Positions 1 through 12,325 are shown, counted from the stretch's first letter. The stretch is DNA of 64,000 nt from Polytrichum commune (GCA_950295325.1 OX485809.1:17176001-17240000), one strand, 5' to 3'. A program made the numbers and translations. The notes: a model not told the origin generated them from the letters alone.

Positions 1-1879
1 TCTATTCATCCAAAAGTAAAATTAATTTGTGGAGTTGGAAATGCCCACATTATGACTATGTGTTTTAGTCTTTGTGCACATGTTATCACTTGCACTAGAT
101 TTCATAGTAGTTGATCACCACCTTCAACCCTTAAAAACCCTGTACGTCCCAAAATGGGACACTCAATTTCAAATAAATGAAAATAACTCACATTTTGCAT
201 ATTTTCAACAATTTATTTTGACTGGTAGATATTAAAATTGTCGTTGCCTTCAAAAACGTGATCACAAAAATTCATCAACGGTTACGTACTCCCACATCGG
301 TAGCATTCGCTTGCATTGTGGGTAACTATCTAGCCATGGTCTTTAACTTATAGCACACCCACTTACTAGTGCAGGCCAATAGTGAACAGTTTCTATTAGC
401 AGTGGTTACATACAGTGGCTCTCACTAGCTAAACCAATTCTAAAAGTGACCTCTGTTGGTAGGAGCCATCTGATGGCCGCTCACATTGATAAGTGTGGGC
501 ATGTTATTAAAGGCTTTAACAAGCTTTCCAAAATCATAAGGTAGAGGTATTAGAATGTCACTTCCTTTTAGTGACACTTTTTTTTAATCCTTAAAGCCAT
601 CAACAAGTGAGTGCAACGGGGACATCGAGTAAGTATGTGGCATGTAAAGTGTAAAATAGCACCACTTCGCCCATTCATAATAGGGGTGTAAAATGGATGC
701 AAGAACACTTTTAGAAGAGCACCAACTTTGGCCAATCACAACGGCTAATTGGGGATCTATTCGCTCAACAAGGTGGTGTAAGAAGTGATTCACAAAAGGG
801 GGACAACACCTTCATTAAATAGAAGATCCTCACCTGCAATAAGGGTGATTTTGTGGTGAATCGCACTTAGGGTAGTTTCCATGTAGGCCACTCGCCCACC
901 AAATTCTAGATACTAATGGGTGAGAGGTGTTCACATGTAGTTAAGCACAAGCCGCCATCCAACCACATTTTGGAGGCCTGCTAGAATGTGGATGGCAATA
1001 GACACAAGCCGCTTAAACTCCCATGCACCCACGACTGAATCTCTAACCTACAAATGCCGGTCACCAATGGATCAAGGCCCGTTGAAGACTCAAGAAAACC
1101 AACGTTGGTCTAGAACTCCATCCTTGGTAACCAGGAGGAGGAGGTTAGTAGGGATTTGGGCGAACGACCCCATACACTCATTCCTTGTTGGATGCCTAAA
1201 CCCTGGCCTCCAAGGAACCAGTGTACAAGTTGGTTTGCCCTAGCCGTTAGTAAGTGGGTCTGGATTTGAGAAGATGGGAGCAGCTAGTTGGCACATAATA
1301 ATCCTATCCCATCATATTCCCTCTATATTTGGGCAAGTTTGTCCTTATTCACACTAGAATCACGTGGGCGAGCGGCCTGCATGACAACGCACCTTCAAAA
1401 ATCCAACACCAAAAGGCTTTTTCCTTAAGACAACTTTGAGAATTTCTCTAAGTTGCACATGAATTTTTTATTTTTTGGTAGACTCTATGTAGATTCGCTA
1501 ATCTGTGGATTATTATTTCATTTCTTTGAAAATTTTCCAAGCTACGTAACCTTCCTAAAATGTTTCTTTTCATTTCATTTCATTTCTTTTGTTTTCTTAA
1601 AGTGACGTTGTAAAGCCTCAGTACCTTCAGTACACAAAGTAACCCCATGCACAGTGCGTGCACCGGGCCTTTCCTGCCAGTGTACCTATAACATGCGATG
1701 CACCCTCCGATTTTACCCTTTTTTTGAGTACCAGAGATACCCTAAAAAGCTGAAAGCAAGGTGCGATATTTTTATACATGGTGAGAAATGCCCCTGCTGG
1801 ACTTTAACCCTACACTTCATACTTGTAAGTTGTAGTACTAGGCAAAGTATATATCACACATTCCAAAAGTCGTTACAGT

Positions 1880-2215
1880 TATCCATAACGTAAAGCAGAT
1901 GAGACCATGGGTTCAGTCCCAAACCTTGAAATTTTGGGAATAAGGGCCGCTTCACACTATGGCTGTCTAAGTCGAGAGACCATGGGATTGAATGCCCAAA
2001 TTTTGTTGGTTGTGTCTATAGGACAGAGACTATGCATCAACTTCTCCGTTTCAAGAGCAAATTTCCTAACCACTTTGTGTTCACACTTGGATGTTACTTG
2101 TTCTTGTTATTTTTGGTCCACTTTATGTAATGTGGATGTTAACTATAGTTTTTTTATATATATATACAAGTGCTCCCTAAAGTGCATTGAAAGAAATCTA
2201 GTTAACTATAGTTAT
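1880..2215 (+). repeat. Dispersed repeat R4, copy 1
   Basis: The part tatgcatcaacttctccgtt ... caagagcaaatttcctaacc ... cacttggatgttacttgtt matches 58055-58205. No ends defined. Confidence 0.55.
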
Positions 2216-2734
2216 TTCGGCAGTTATTGATTATTTATTTAAAAAGATTCAGGTGATAAATGAGTTGCTTCAATCCTTGACCCGTATTTGAGAAGAAGGT
2301 GCACAACATCCAAGAAAGGTTTGGTATAGTGAATAGCCATGGATTGGCATGAGCAAAGTAATCAACTATAATTGTAGTCTTTCATAGCAAAGGACAGAGC
2401 CTCATGGTTCTACCGTTTTCTTGTTGAGAGTTCAAAGAAATGGGCTTAAAATAGTCAATAAAATATAGGAATTGGAGTCATCGGCCGGGCTTAATGTGAA
2501 GCCTCCAAAGGCCAAGCCCAAAGTTCAAAGGAAGAAGGAGCATCCCACTTTATTCCCCGTCCAAAACAACCCCTCCAATCTATCGACCAAAATCTTGTCA
2601 ACTTTTTATTTATTTAATTAACAACAAAAAAATCAATGACCTCTCGATCATAGTTTAGTTTTCATTCCTATCCGACCTAAGCTTCCTTCGAGAGTCCGTC
2701 GCCTTGGTCAAAAAGTATTACCATGTAGACATTT

Positions 2735-2920
2735 TAAATTCCAGAAAAATCCAAATTTGAGAGGTGGACAAAGAAGGTCCCAAAAGTTCACCCAACTTCC
2801 AAAACATGTTTTTATAGACAACGAGCTAACAAGCTCTTCATGGGAAAGGAAAAAAAACATCTCAAATAAGGATCAAGCCCACGGTTTTGCCCCTCTTTGA
2901 GAGACTGTATGGATAACTCT
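2735..2920 (+). repeat. Dispersed repeat R1, copy 1
   Basis: It shares tttgagaggtgga, aaggtcccaaaagttcaccc, gctaacaagctctt and tttgagagact with 18655-18960 and 24445-24775. No terminal repeat was identified. Confidence 0.6.
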
Positions 2921-3521
2921 ATTGAGACGTAGAAGAATATGAAGCTTGAAGAGGTCAAAGCGAGATTGTATTGAATTTGCGGAGGCAATATTATGTGGCC
3001 TATCGTGGGCTTCCAACTCCACATATGGATCTCATCAATTATTGTCTCATCCACTTAAAATTGCAAATTGCAAAGGTTGTCATTTCAAGGAATAGAGGGA
3101 GGCAAAGAGTATAAAAGTTGAGTCAAACCAAAGATTCTCTTACTCTTGCAATGACCACATGGGTACTTTTGATCGTGTTTAACCTAGAATATTGTCTATC
3201 TTCTAAACATATAGTTTCAACCTCATTGTGGCACGTGTCATGTTGGTGTCCATTCTTCACTACAAGGTTTGCCATATACCACGCAAATTACACGTGCCCG
3301 GTCATGAAGGACCTTGACCTCCCAAGGCCCATAAAGCTTATACCCACATACTTATGAGACAAGGTTCAACCTTTAAATAAGATCGTGGTTCAAGGATGCT
3401 TTAGGATTGTGTTGGAAATCGTGCCGATGCCAACTTACTACGGTAACTTCATTTGTTGAAACTTGAGTCTTCATGCTAATTGAAAGGACTTTCAACACAT
3501 CTTAAGATGTTGTGTTTGGAC

Positions 3522-4034
3522 CAGAGCCCTACTTTGGGTGCCCATGCCCATGCCCATGCCCATGGGTTTTGGGTGGGCATGGCTGCGATACTATTATTCA
3601 TGGGTGGGCATGGGTGATCATGAGATCATTGCAGCGGTGAGCCTAGCATTGCCAATGAATCGGGATACCACTGCTAAATTCAATATTCTCTTGTGGTGGA
3701 AGCTGAAAGGAGCCCCCACATTCCCCATCATGTCACGCTTGGCGCGTTCGGTTTTGTGCATCCTTGCATCCAACTCCAAATCGGAGTCAAACTTCTCAGA
3801 TGCAAGGAATACGCTAACCGAGAAGCGCTCCGGGCTGAAGCCAGCGATAGTGAACGACATTTTATTTGTCCGATCCAACCAAGACTTGGTGTAGGCGGGT
3901 AATACACATTACACAATTTTTGAATACATGGGCGCAATTTGAATAGCATGGGTGGGCATGGGTGGGCATAGGTCGTTGTTGATGGGCATGGTTTGGGTAT
4001 GGGTGCAATTTAAAAGGAAAAATGTTGGGCTCTG
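3522..4034 (+). mobile_element. Non-autonomous hAT element with transposase C-terminal remnant
   Basis: Terminal inverted repeats CAGAGCCC/GGGCTCTG are flanked by a perfect 8-bp target duplication, gtttggac (3514-3521 and 4035-4042), which is the hAT signature. Subterminal regions at both ends carry repeated GGGCATGG/CCATGCCC motifs. Inside, frame 3610-3894 encodes the hAT C-terminal dimerisation region: ILLWWKLKGAPTFPIMSRLA, then ILASNSKSESNFSDA, then RSGLKPAIVNDILF. The rest of the transposase is missing, so this is an internal-deletion (Ds-like) derivative. Confidence 0.9.
3610..3894 (+). pseudogene. hAT transposase C-terminal dimerisation-domain fragment
   Basis: About 95 codons remain open to a stop after RSNQDLV. 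The order WWK, FPIMSRLARSVL, SKSESNFSDA and LTEKRSGLKP is that of the hAT dimerisation domain. The DDE core and BED zinc finger are absent. It lies between the terminal repeats of the element at 3522-4034. Confidence 0.85.
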
Positions 4035-4042
4035 GTTTGGAC

Positions 4043-5218
4043 ACTCTTTGAATATTGGTATGCTTTTAAAACAGTGTTGAATATTAGTTAATTCAAAACC
4101 AACCTTAGGCTCTCATGTTGCATCATCTTGGGTATCGGAAGTAATTTGCATGTTCGTTTAAGGCAAGAATCAAAGAAGTTGCATTTGGAGAAGGATTGCA
4201 ATTAGATGTAGTTACCGGTGTTGGACGAGTATATAGGTCATATATATAATGGACCAAGGATTTAACCATATGGATTGAAGATGAAAATGTTATAAATTAA
4301 TTATAGTTCGGAATATTTTCTTGAAACATATTTGACTTCAACATGACATCAAAACTCTTGAATTAGTCCACCTAGTAAAACCAACCACAAACCTCACTTA
4401 TAGGGGTTAGGCTTCATTGACCCTGGTAACAAGAATAATTGCGACTACTACATAAATTCCCTTCTTCCATTTGTAACATAAGTGGGTCCAATGCAGTTAC
4501 TTGTCTTAATCATATTTGAATGAGATGTGGTTAAGTGTGGATCCCAAAATGGACACCAAAAAGACATACATTTGAAGAAATTGGTCTACATGTTCAAAAT
4601 GCATTGACTAATATAGGTCCAATAATCAACAATATTCAAGGGACATGTATGATCTTTAATTTGATAATTCATATAATATTCATAGGAGCTCCAACAATTG
4701 TGAGGAAAAATGACCCAGGCCATAACATTAAGGCTAGAACCTTATATCCCTTTCTAAAGGGGAAGGACCTAGCCATGTCACCATGATGGCAAGGACCCCC
4801 CCCCCCCTTCCACACACACACATGTGGACCCTAGATAATCTTTGATGACACTATAAAATAAACTAAGACCCCCTATATTCAGTCATTACAAGCCCAAAGT
4901 ATCCACTGTCGGTTTAGTGTGCTAAGGTGAACAATATTCATACCGATAAAAATTCATTTTTGTAAGGGAGCCCCATCGTAAAAGGACATTGTACCCGGAA
5001 AATTTCCAACTCCGAGGTGCCTAATATGGAGTTATACTATAGCCTCAACTTGGATTTACAAATCATCTTACACTAGTCACATGTTGCCTAGGAGAAGTGG
5101 GCTAATCATCAAAACGTTCGATATTTTCTTTGAAAATAACCATTTAAGACGTGCCAACCTTAGCCTCTTCTATATTCAGGAATGCACAAGAATTCGGAAT
5201 CACTCAATCCTATACATG
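4043..5218. other. Gene-free spacer
   Basis: An R3 repeat piece at about 4520-4800 and a C-run at about 4797-4808; nothing else recognised. Confidence 0.5.
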
Positions 5219-5220
5219 TA

Positions 5221-5680
5221 CACCCTAAACTCCGTAATATCAACCCCATAATGTCACTCACTCTCTAACATCCCGAAACCCTAGGGAACGGATGTTCGTA
5301 GTTCAAATCTCACTCCTTATTGTCACATTTCTCTCCCTTATATCACGAATTTTGTCATAATGCAAACCACCAAAGAAGTCAACCCACACCCTCGCATTGC
5401 GCCATGTGTCAATATGTGGAGTGTCACCTCCTTATTCTTATTCTTATTCTTATTCTTATTCTTATGCCACTTGTTGAATGTTGGTGCATGCACATGCCAC
5501 ATCGCTTGGGAAGGCCAAGTGGAGTGGACCACACCATTAAATGTTGCACTTTGTGTTATTCCATAGTGTCACATGCTACACTAATTCACTAGTGTCACAC
5601 ATCCATGTAAACACTACAAAACTCTGTAACATCACGTGCACTTTGGTCGCCACAGGTGTGATACTACGGAGTTTAGAGTG
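5221..5680. mobile_element. pogo/Tigger-type MITE with TA target site
   Basis: Inverted ends CACCCTAAACTCCGTAATAT and, read from the right, CACTCTAAACTCCGTAGTAT are flanked by TA on both sides (5219-5220, 5681-5682). The ends resemble those of the Tigger element at 8693-10359 (CACCCTAACCTTGATAATAT), so it is probably mobilised by the same transposase group. The interior has no transposase; it carries a (CTTATT)n tract at 5431-5465. Confidence 0.8.
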
Positions 5681-6616
5681 TACAAGAGTCAATGGTTCTT
5701 TATGCCTATGTGATAACCTAATTCATGCCCCCTCCCCACCTGACTTTTGGTGAGCCTAAAAACACGGCCTTCACACCATCGACATTATCTGGTGCCAAGC
5801 CTAGTTGACAAATGATGTGGCATGGTTTGAAAGTGGACGTTTTAAGCCTCAAGCACCAAACCTCCCATCGGTACCTAGACATGAGGCAAGAATATAGGAT
5901 CTTTAAAAGTGTCGCCTCCCACCCTTGTGATTGGTTGCTTTTTAGTCTCAACTACGAGGGCACGAGGAGCTTCATTAACAAAAACCGATGGTAAGATAGA
6001 TGAGTAATAAGGCATTTGGGGACGGGACAAAAACTACCCAACATGTCATTGTTTGGTAGATAAAACCATGAACATGTGTGAACGCTACTTAACTAAAACC
6101 TACTCAAAAATTTCCAGAGCAAGTTCTTGTAGGTGCATTGGGGTAGTCAGATGCCTACCCTATAACCGAGGGAGCTTTACCTGGGTTTTAGGAAAGACTT
6201 TGGTTATTTGGTAAAGTCGGGTGGGGAGGGGGCATTATGCAATAAGTGCATATGATAAATAAGAAGCTCCTTCTTGGTCACAAGCTATTGATGTTTTGTG
6301 TGGGCAGAGTGCCACGTGGCAGTGAGGGTCAGCCAATTTCTTACAATAGAAGTTGGACTGGATAAGGAGGAACTTGTGAGATAAGCTAAAGCTGCCAAAG
6401 GTTGGCTCATGAAATTGATTGAGCAAGTTATTAGGCGGGATGATTGCCATGAAAGATTGATCCAAAGGACACACGAGCTTCTAATGCCTGCCACTTGGCC
6501 ACCTATTTGCCAGGTGTCAAAACACACAAAAATTTCACATACCTTATTAGTACTAGGTGGTCTACAAGGATGCGGCCTCCACCTTTTTGGGTTTACAATT
6601 TTGGAATCGGAGTTAA

Positions 6617-7626
6617 GGGCCACTTCACACACAAGGCTGAAGGCCCTTGACCATGGCAATGTAAGAGCTCTCATTGGTCGAAAAGGCGGAGACCGTCCAA
6701 GTTCACTTCACACTAGGAGGTGAAGGCCTAAAGGCCCAAAGAAAAGTTCATGGATGAAAAGTCTACATGGAGTCCTACATGGCTAGTTGTGGATAAGGGT
6801 GCATGGTCTACTAGAATTTGCGTCAGACCCACCTCCAAGAGGTGGGCTTGATGCAAATTCTGGGAGACCATGACTTTTTTAATATTTTTTCCAGCAGGAC
6901 AGATTTCAGGACAAATTGCATGGCAGATTCCAAGACAGACAAACACCACCAAGTAGTTATCTTAAATTAATAAACTTGGAGACATATTATATTAAACCAA
7001 ATCCTCCCCTCTTTTTCCGCCAACAAAATATGCAATGGTCCCGCAACATGGTTCATTCTCACTTCACACTATGCTTGAGGGCCAAAGACTACATAAAATG
7101 GCTTTCCCAACACCCATGGTACGGCCTTTGGATGAGAGTCAAGGGTCCTCACCATTACAAGGTCACGGCTCTTGGCTCATGTGTGAAGTGAGAATGGACC
7201 ATGTTGCAGGACCATTGCATATTTTGTTGGCAGAAAAGAGGGGAGGATTTGGTTTAGTATAACATGTCTCAAACCCTATCAATTTAAGACAATTACTTGG
7301 TGGTGTTTGTCTGTCCCACAGTATGTTATGGAATCTACCTTGCAATCTATCCTCAAATATATAAAGAAGTCATGGTTTGTCGGAATTTGCGTCATGCCCA
7401 CCTCTTGGAGGTGGGCCTGACACAAATTCCGGCACATCATGCACCCTTATCCACAACCTACCATGTAGGACTCCATGTAGACTTTTCATCCACGAATTTT
7501 TCTTTGGGCCTTTAGGCCTTCACTTCCTAGTGTGAAGTGAACTTGGACGGTCTCCTCCTTTTCGACCAATGAGAGCTCTTGCATTGCCATGGTCATGGGC
7601 CTTCAACCTTGTGTGTGAAGTGGCCC
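6617..7626. mobile_element. Snap-back Harbinger/Tourist-like MITE (palindromic dimer)
   Basis: The element starts GGGCCACTTCACACACAAGG, ends with its inverse, and is flanked by TAA on both sides (6614-6616, 7627-7629), a TWA target as in PIF/Harbinger. Nearly the whole 1010 bp is an inverted repeat around a centre near 7050-7195. The half-arms match the right half of the monomeric copy at 56997-57600; the centre matches the left end of that copy. It therefore looks like a head-to-head rearranged form of the same family. Frames inside are palindrome shadows, not genes. Confidence 0.82.
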
Positions 7627-7925
7627 TAAGCAAGAGCAAGAAGGCGACCCCCGTTTCAGGCTGGGGTTAGAGCTCATGCCATTTGGGCGGGCCCTAAATG
7701 GCTGAGGCACGACCCCATCATGGGGGGAAGAGGGTGTTATGGTTGGGGCCCGCGATCCGGCACCTATAGGCAACCCTCCAAAAAAAATTATCCCAACCAA
7801 CAATTGTTGTCCATCTTGCCCGATTCCCCCCCAAAAAAATCGCCCTTGCATTCTTGAAGGTTGTTTGTTCACAAATCTCAAATTGAGTGCATTTCACCTT
7901 GAAGGCCCAACAATCAATATATACG
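7627..7925 (+). repeat. Direct repeat copy A of the nested complex (gagcaagaagg... unit)
   Basis: It shares ggggttagagctcatgc, aacaattgttg, cgcccttgcattctt and agtgcatttcaccttgaagg with copy B (about 8009-8290) and, inverted, with 11510-11790. Copy A keeps a gttcactccctcttagtaa tail also seen inverted in the right arm but replaced by (CT)n in copy B. Confidence 0.75.
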
Positions 7926-8008
7926 TTCACTCCCTCTTAGTAACTATGCAATTGACTAGTGTGGCATCCACATCTTTTGGTTTAGAATTTTGGGATCGGA
8001 GTTAAACA

Positions 8009-8281
8009 AGAGCAAGAAGGTGACCCATGTTTCAAGTTGGGGTTAGAGCTCATGCTATTTCAGTGGGCCTCAGCTGGCTAAGCCATGATCCCATCGTGGG
8101 GGAAAAGGGGGTGTCATGATTGGGCCCAGTGATCCAGCACCTTTAGCAGCCCTCCAAAAAAATTTATCTAGACCAACAATTGTTGCCCATCGTGCCTGAT
8201 TCCAAAAATAAATTGCCCTTGCATTCTTTGAAGGCCGTTTGTTTACAAATCCCATATTGAGTGCATTTCACCTTGAAGGCC

Positions 8282-8317
<36 letters not shown>

Positions 8318-8690
8318 AATAAGCAATTGATTAAGATTTCACTCCAAAAGTGAGCCAAAAGCATGTAAATGAATGTGAATAAAACATGTATTGAACTTGG
8401 AAGTAAAAAATACCAAATCCTCATTAGCATTGAGCTTATCATGTATGCGACTTACCAGTTGAAAGGGCCTTTTGTCATTCTAAAATGAAACTCATATTTG
8501 TGTGCTATTTTTAGTGTATTTATTTGTATTATATTTTAGTTAGTACCTTTTACTTTCACAAGTGTTCATACATATTTGAACTCATTAAGCTCAACAAATG
8601 CAGTTAAGTGTATCAACCCTAATTAAATATAATCAAAACAAAGATTATGCTTCCCAAGGTAATCGAGCCCAATTATATAAAAACTGTGCC
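8009..8690 (+). repeat. Left arm of a large inverted repeat
   Basis: The region from the gagcaagaaggtgaccc end through aataagcaattga, aaaagcatgt, acttggaagtaaaaaata and gtgctatttttag recurs in inverted order in 10362-10503 plus 11344-11790. A (CT)n tract lies at 8287-8316. The arms are interrupted by two transposon remnants, one at the centre and one in the right arm. Confidence 0.75.
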
Positions 8691-8692
8691 TA

Positions 8693-10359
8693 CACCCTAA
8701 CCTTGATAATATCACACTTGTTAATAGAACACCTTGATATTGTCACCTAAAAGTTTGAAACCGATTTCCATAGTGTAAAACTCCCTCGTTATTATCACTA
8801 TCACCCTTGATAATGTCACATTTTTTTTCAAAATTTGTAGTGTAAGTGTGATAATAACAAGTAACATGGATGAAAAAAGGCCGGATGGACAACAAATTCT
8901 ATGGATGACGTCGGCATCTTCACCTGCTTCCTCTTGAATCTTGGGTTCTTGAATCTTGAATCTCATGTGCCGAAGAAGCAATGGTTTCTCTCGCAGATCA
9001 ACTACTCGCAGCTCCGCCTACATTGTATGCTCTCTCCTCTCGCCGCTCCACACACCGCTCTGCCCCTCATCTTCTTGCCGCTCTCCTCAACAAACTGCTG
9101 CATCCACAAGGTTTCTTCCTAAATGGTATTTTTGAAGCTTTGAGGCTTGTTGAATCAGTTCGGTGTTGAAGACATTGTAATTGATTTCTCTGTTTCAAAC
9201 TTAGATTGATGGCATTCATTCTGTGGCATTTTCAGAGAATTGCATTGTGAGGTGGAAGTTGATTTGCATTATTATGGATAATGCAGGAAGCCATGATATT
9301 CATGGTGAGGTCAAGAAAGTTATAGATGGGTTTAATGCTTTTGTACTCTCCCATATCACTATCTTGTTCCTTCCACCAAATGTGACTTCAGTTGTTCAGC
9401 CTTTGGATCAAGGAGTGATTGCAGCATTCAAAATGTGCTATAAGCGCAAGCTTGTTGCCTCGACTTTGCAACAAATTGATAACAACTCAAATGAAGATTT
9501 GGGAAAATTGAATGTTGATGTATTTCAAGCTATGCTATGGTGTGTGGCGGCATGGCATGAATTAGATGATCAAACCATTAGAAATTGTTGGAGAAAGTCC
9601 GCCATATTGCCTGCAGAATGGAATGCAGATATAAACAATCTTGATGAACGTATGAAGTCCAAAATGGAGGAGCAACTTTGGAATTGGGTAGACTCATCGC
9701 CGCATTAAATTTGGGTTTGGATGTTGAAGGCAAGCCTGTAGAAAAGCTTTGTCCTTTGGAGTACATAAACATGGAAGGTGAAGATGATTTTGAGGTGGAA
9801 TTTTCTACTGAGGAGCTTGTGCAATTAGTGCAAGATGGCGAACAGGTTCTTGATTCCATGGAAGTGGACCCATTGATTGTTGATAGCAGTGATGATGAGT
9901 CTAAAGTAGTGAAGCTAAGCGATGCACAAAAATATGCTAAAGATGTTTTGAATTTTATGGCTAGCCAAGGTTCTTAGATTTTCAGCACTCATGAGTTATT
10001 AGAAATGGAAAAAATCCATGACAAACTCATTAGAATTGGTGTTGCACATTTAACATCAACAAAACAATGTGACATTAGAAGCTTCTTTGTCTCTAGTGAG
10101 AGGTCTTTACCTGATCTCAATGACACATTATGATGTGCTCTTGTTGTTATTCACAATTTTGAATTAGATTTTACATTCAAAAACATTGAAGTCTCGTATT
10201 TGTTATTTTTAAAAAAATTGTAATTATATTTTGATTTTCTACATAATTTTTGATAATATCACATTATGCACAAAATGTGACATTATCAAGTATGTCACAC
10301 CTTGTTTATATCACACTTTTTGGTGTAACGGAGGGTGTGACATTATCAAGGTTAGGGTG
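8693..10359 (+). mobile_element. Tigger/pogo-family DNA transposon, degenerate, inserted at the centre of the inverted repeat
   Basis: The ends read CACCCTAACCTTGATAATAT on the left and, inverted on the right, CACCCTAACCTTGATAATGT, flanked by TA (8691-8692, 10360-10361). The inner ends repeat gataatgtcaca-like motifs. The body holds the 3' part of a Tigger transposase (9223-10133). At 1667 bp it is short for an autonomous element, and its helix-turn-helix N-terminus is not recognisable. Confidence 0.87.
9223..10133 (+). pseudogene. Broken Tigger/CENP-B-like DDE transposase (C-terminal half)
   Basis: The first frame (9223 to about 9690) holds IIMDNAGSH, with one catalytic Asp, and the family hallmark LPPNVTSVVQPLDQGVIAAF, then WRKSAILP. 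A frameshift near 9670-9690 moves the reading to LGRLIAALNLG ... PLEYINMEGEDDFEVE ... EELVQLVQDG, the acidic tail typical of the family. An in-frame TAG at 9976-9978 is followed by a continuing open frame ending STKQCDIRSFFVSS at about 10132, where KITDFF-like ends are usual. At least one frameshift and one stop, plus the missing N-terminus, make it non-functional. Confidence 0.85.
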
Positions 10360-10361
10360 TA

Positions 10362-11790
10362 CTTGAATTAGTTATGTTTTGTTACATTCAAACACACTTA
10401 ATAAGTTTAAATACGTATGAATACTTGTGAAAGTAGAAGGCATTTACTAAACTATTATAAACTAAAAAACTAAAAATAGCACACAAATATAAGTTTCATT
10501 ATACAACCTCCATATTATGACACTCGTTTATATGACACTCTCGATACTATGACACATTTTTGCGAGACCAAACTTTTAAGTTCAAAACTCCCTTTTTTAT
10601 ACGACTACAACACTTGATAATGCGACATTTAGAATCTCCATTTTGTCATATTAAAGAGGTAATTAATGCTAAAATTATTTTCATCTATGTTATGTACGTC
10701 TAAAATACGTCCATTTTCACTTGGGAGCTACTTGGGAACTTCACTTATCATTGGGAACTTTATGAGAATTAGGGTTACTAGTGTAGAATGGACATAGTTA
10801 GAGAAGAGATTATTGAGCTTGAATTGAGTACTAATGAGTTGGTGGATGTTGCTTTGGGAACCAATTATGCACAAGACTTTGATCTTGATGTTGATTAGAT
10901 TTAGTAGATGTGGATGATGTTCCTCCACCTATAATAAAGCTCAGTAATGCTAAATGTCATGCATCATTGTTGTCTAGTTTCTTATTAGAGAAATCTTTAG
11001 ATTTTGGTGTTAAAGAAATTATTACTTTTCAAAAGTTAGATAGGAATTTAGATAAGATGACAGTTGCTAACTTGGATAGGCAACACCACATATCTTTGGA
11101 CTCCTATTTCAAGAGTTCTTGAGATTTTTTTTTTTTTTTTTTTGGAGTTATAAGTTATTATTTCATACCATCTATATTGCTTAAACTCGTTGTATGTATT
11201 TTTAAGCTCATATTACTTATATTTTCTTATTCCCTCAATAATACACACCTTTATGCCATTTGTCATATTAATGAGAAGATGACACCTCGAGAATACAACT
11301 TTTTTGTGTTCCCCAAACATGTCATACTAAAGAGAGAGAGCAATAGAATGACAAAAGATCCTTTCAGAGGGTAAGTCACGTAACCTCGATGCTAATAAGG
11401 ATTTGGTAATATTTTTTACTTCCAAGTTCATTACATGTTTTATTGACATTCATTCACATGCTTTTGGTTTCACTTCCGGAATGAGATCTCATTCAATTGC
11501 TTATTTACTAAGAGGAAGTGAACATATATATTGAATTTTGGACCTTTACGATGAAGTGCACTCAATATGGATTTGTGCACAAGTGCCCTTCAAGAATGCA
11601 AGGGTGGTTTTTTGGGGAATCAAGCGGGGTGGGCAACAATTGGCAGTCGGGATTTTTTTAGAAAAATGGCGGGGTTGCCCAAAGGTGCCGGATCATGGGC
11701 CCCGGCCATGACAACCCTCTCCTTATCATGGGGTTATGGCTCTTCTAGCTCGGGCCCACCCAAATGGCATGAGCTCTAGCCCCAGCCCCC
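10362..11790 (-). repeat. Right arm of the large inverted repeat (with a nested insertion)
   Basis: This is the inverse complement of 8009-8690, split by an insertion at about 10504-11343. After the insert, agaatgacaaaag resumes where ataagtttcatt left off, matching the uninterrupted left arm (gtcattctaaaatgaaac). The terminal unit again holds the cttcaagaatgcaaggg ... gagctctagccccag sequence. Confidence 0.72.
10504..11343 (+). mobile_element. Second Tigger/pogo-like remnant nested in the right arm
   Basis: It interrupts the inverted-repeat arm between TA sites (10502-10503 and 11344-11345). Ends are CAACCTCCATATTATGACAC on the left and, inverted on the right, a sequence ending in TTTAGTATGACA, so only partly matched; the right end has a (GA)n tract. 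Inside, 10790-10898 encodes an acidic stretch (EEIIELELSTNELVDVALG), and 10910-11122 in another frame encodes KLSNAKCHASLLSSFLLE ... RQHHISLDSYF. That acidic-then-basic ending fits Tigger transposase C-termini but is less certain than the 9.2-kb copy. Poly-T at 11126-11142 follows. Confidence 0.55.
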
Positions 11791-12325
11791 ATGAACAGGG
11801 AAAATTGACCACTGTTTTTCTTCTTCTTCTAATCAATGTGCGTTGCCATTTGGAGTTACGCATTGCTTACTAAGAGTATCATTTTTTACCCAAATACAAT
11901 AATTCCACTAATTTGTCTAATTCCTAATTACCCACAATATTTTCTTATTATAATTTGAAATGACCCACTATAATTTCAAGTGTGGAAAATTAGTGTGGGT
12001 TTTTTTGCTTGTGTACTTGGATGAAAATTCAAGGCAAGGCAAGTACTACAAAATTAATGTGAGCCACACTAAATTCGTACCCACATGAATTTTTCACCCA
12101 CACTAATTAGACAAAACAATGTCGTTAATATGCATACATACCAAAGAATTCAATAACCCAAAGACTTTACGTCTAGACTTTTAAACACATAGTGGATTAT
12201 TCAAGCAGCATTGGATCTGGTCTAAGACCGGGTCACTTTTTGGATAACTTCATTGTATGTTGTCCTTTCATTCAAGGTCAATAAGTGCCAATAAGTGCTT
12301 ATTGAATTTGCCTTTAATCAATTGG

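Larger units (their letters stand above)
1..3513. other. Gene-free region, left edge
   Basis: Only short frames without family resemblance. Contains R4 (1880-2215) and R1 (2735-2920) repeat copies. Confidence 0.5.
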
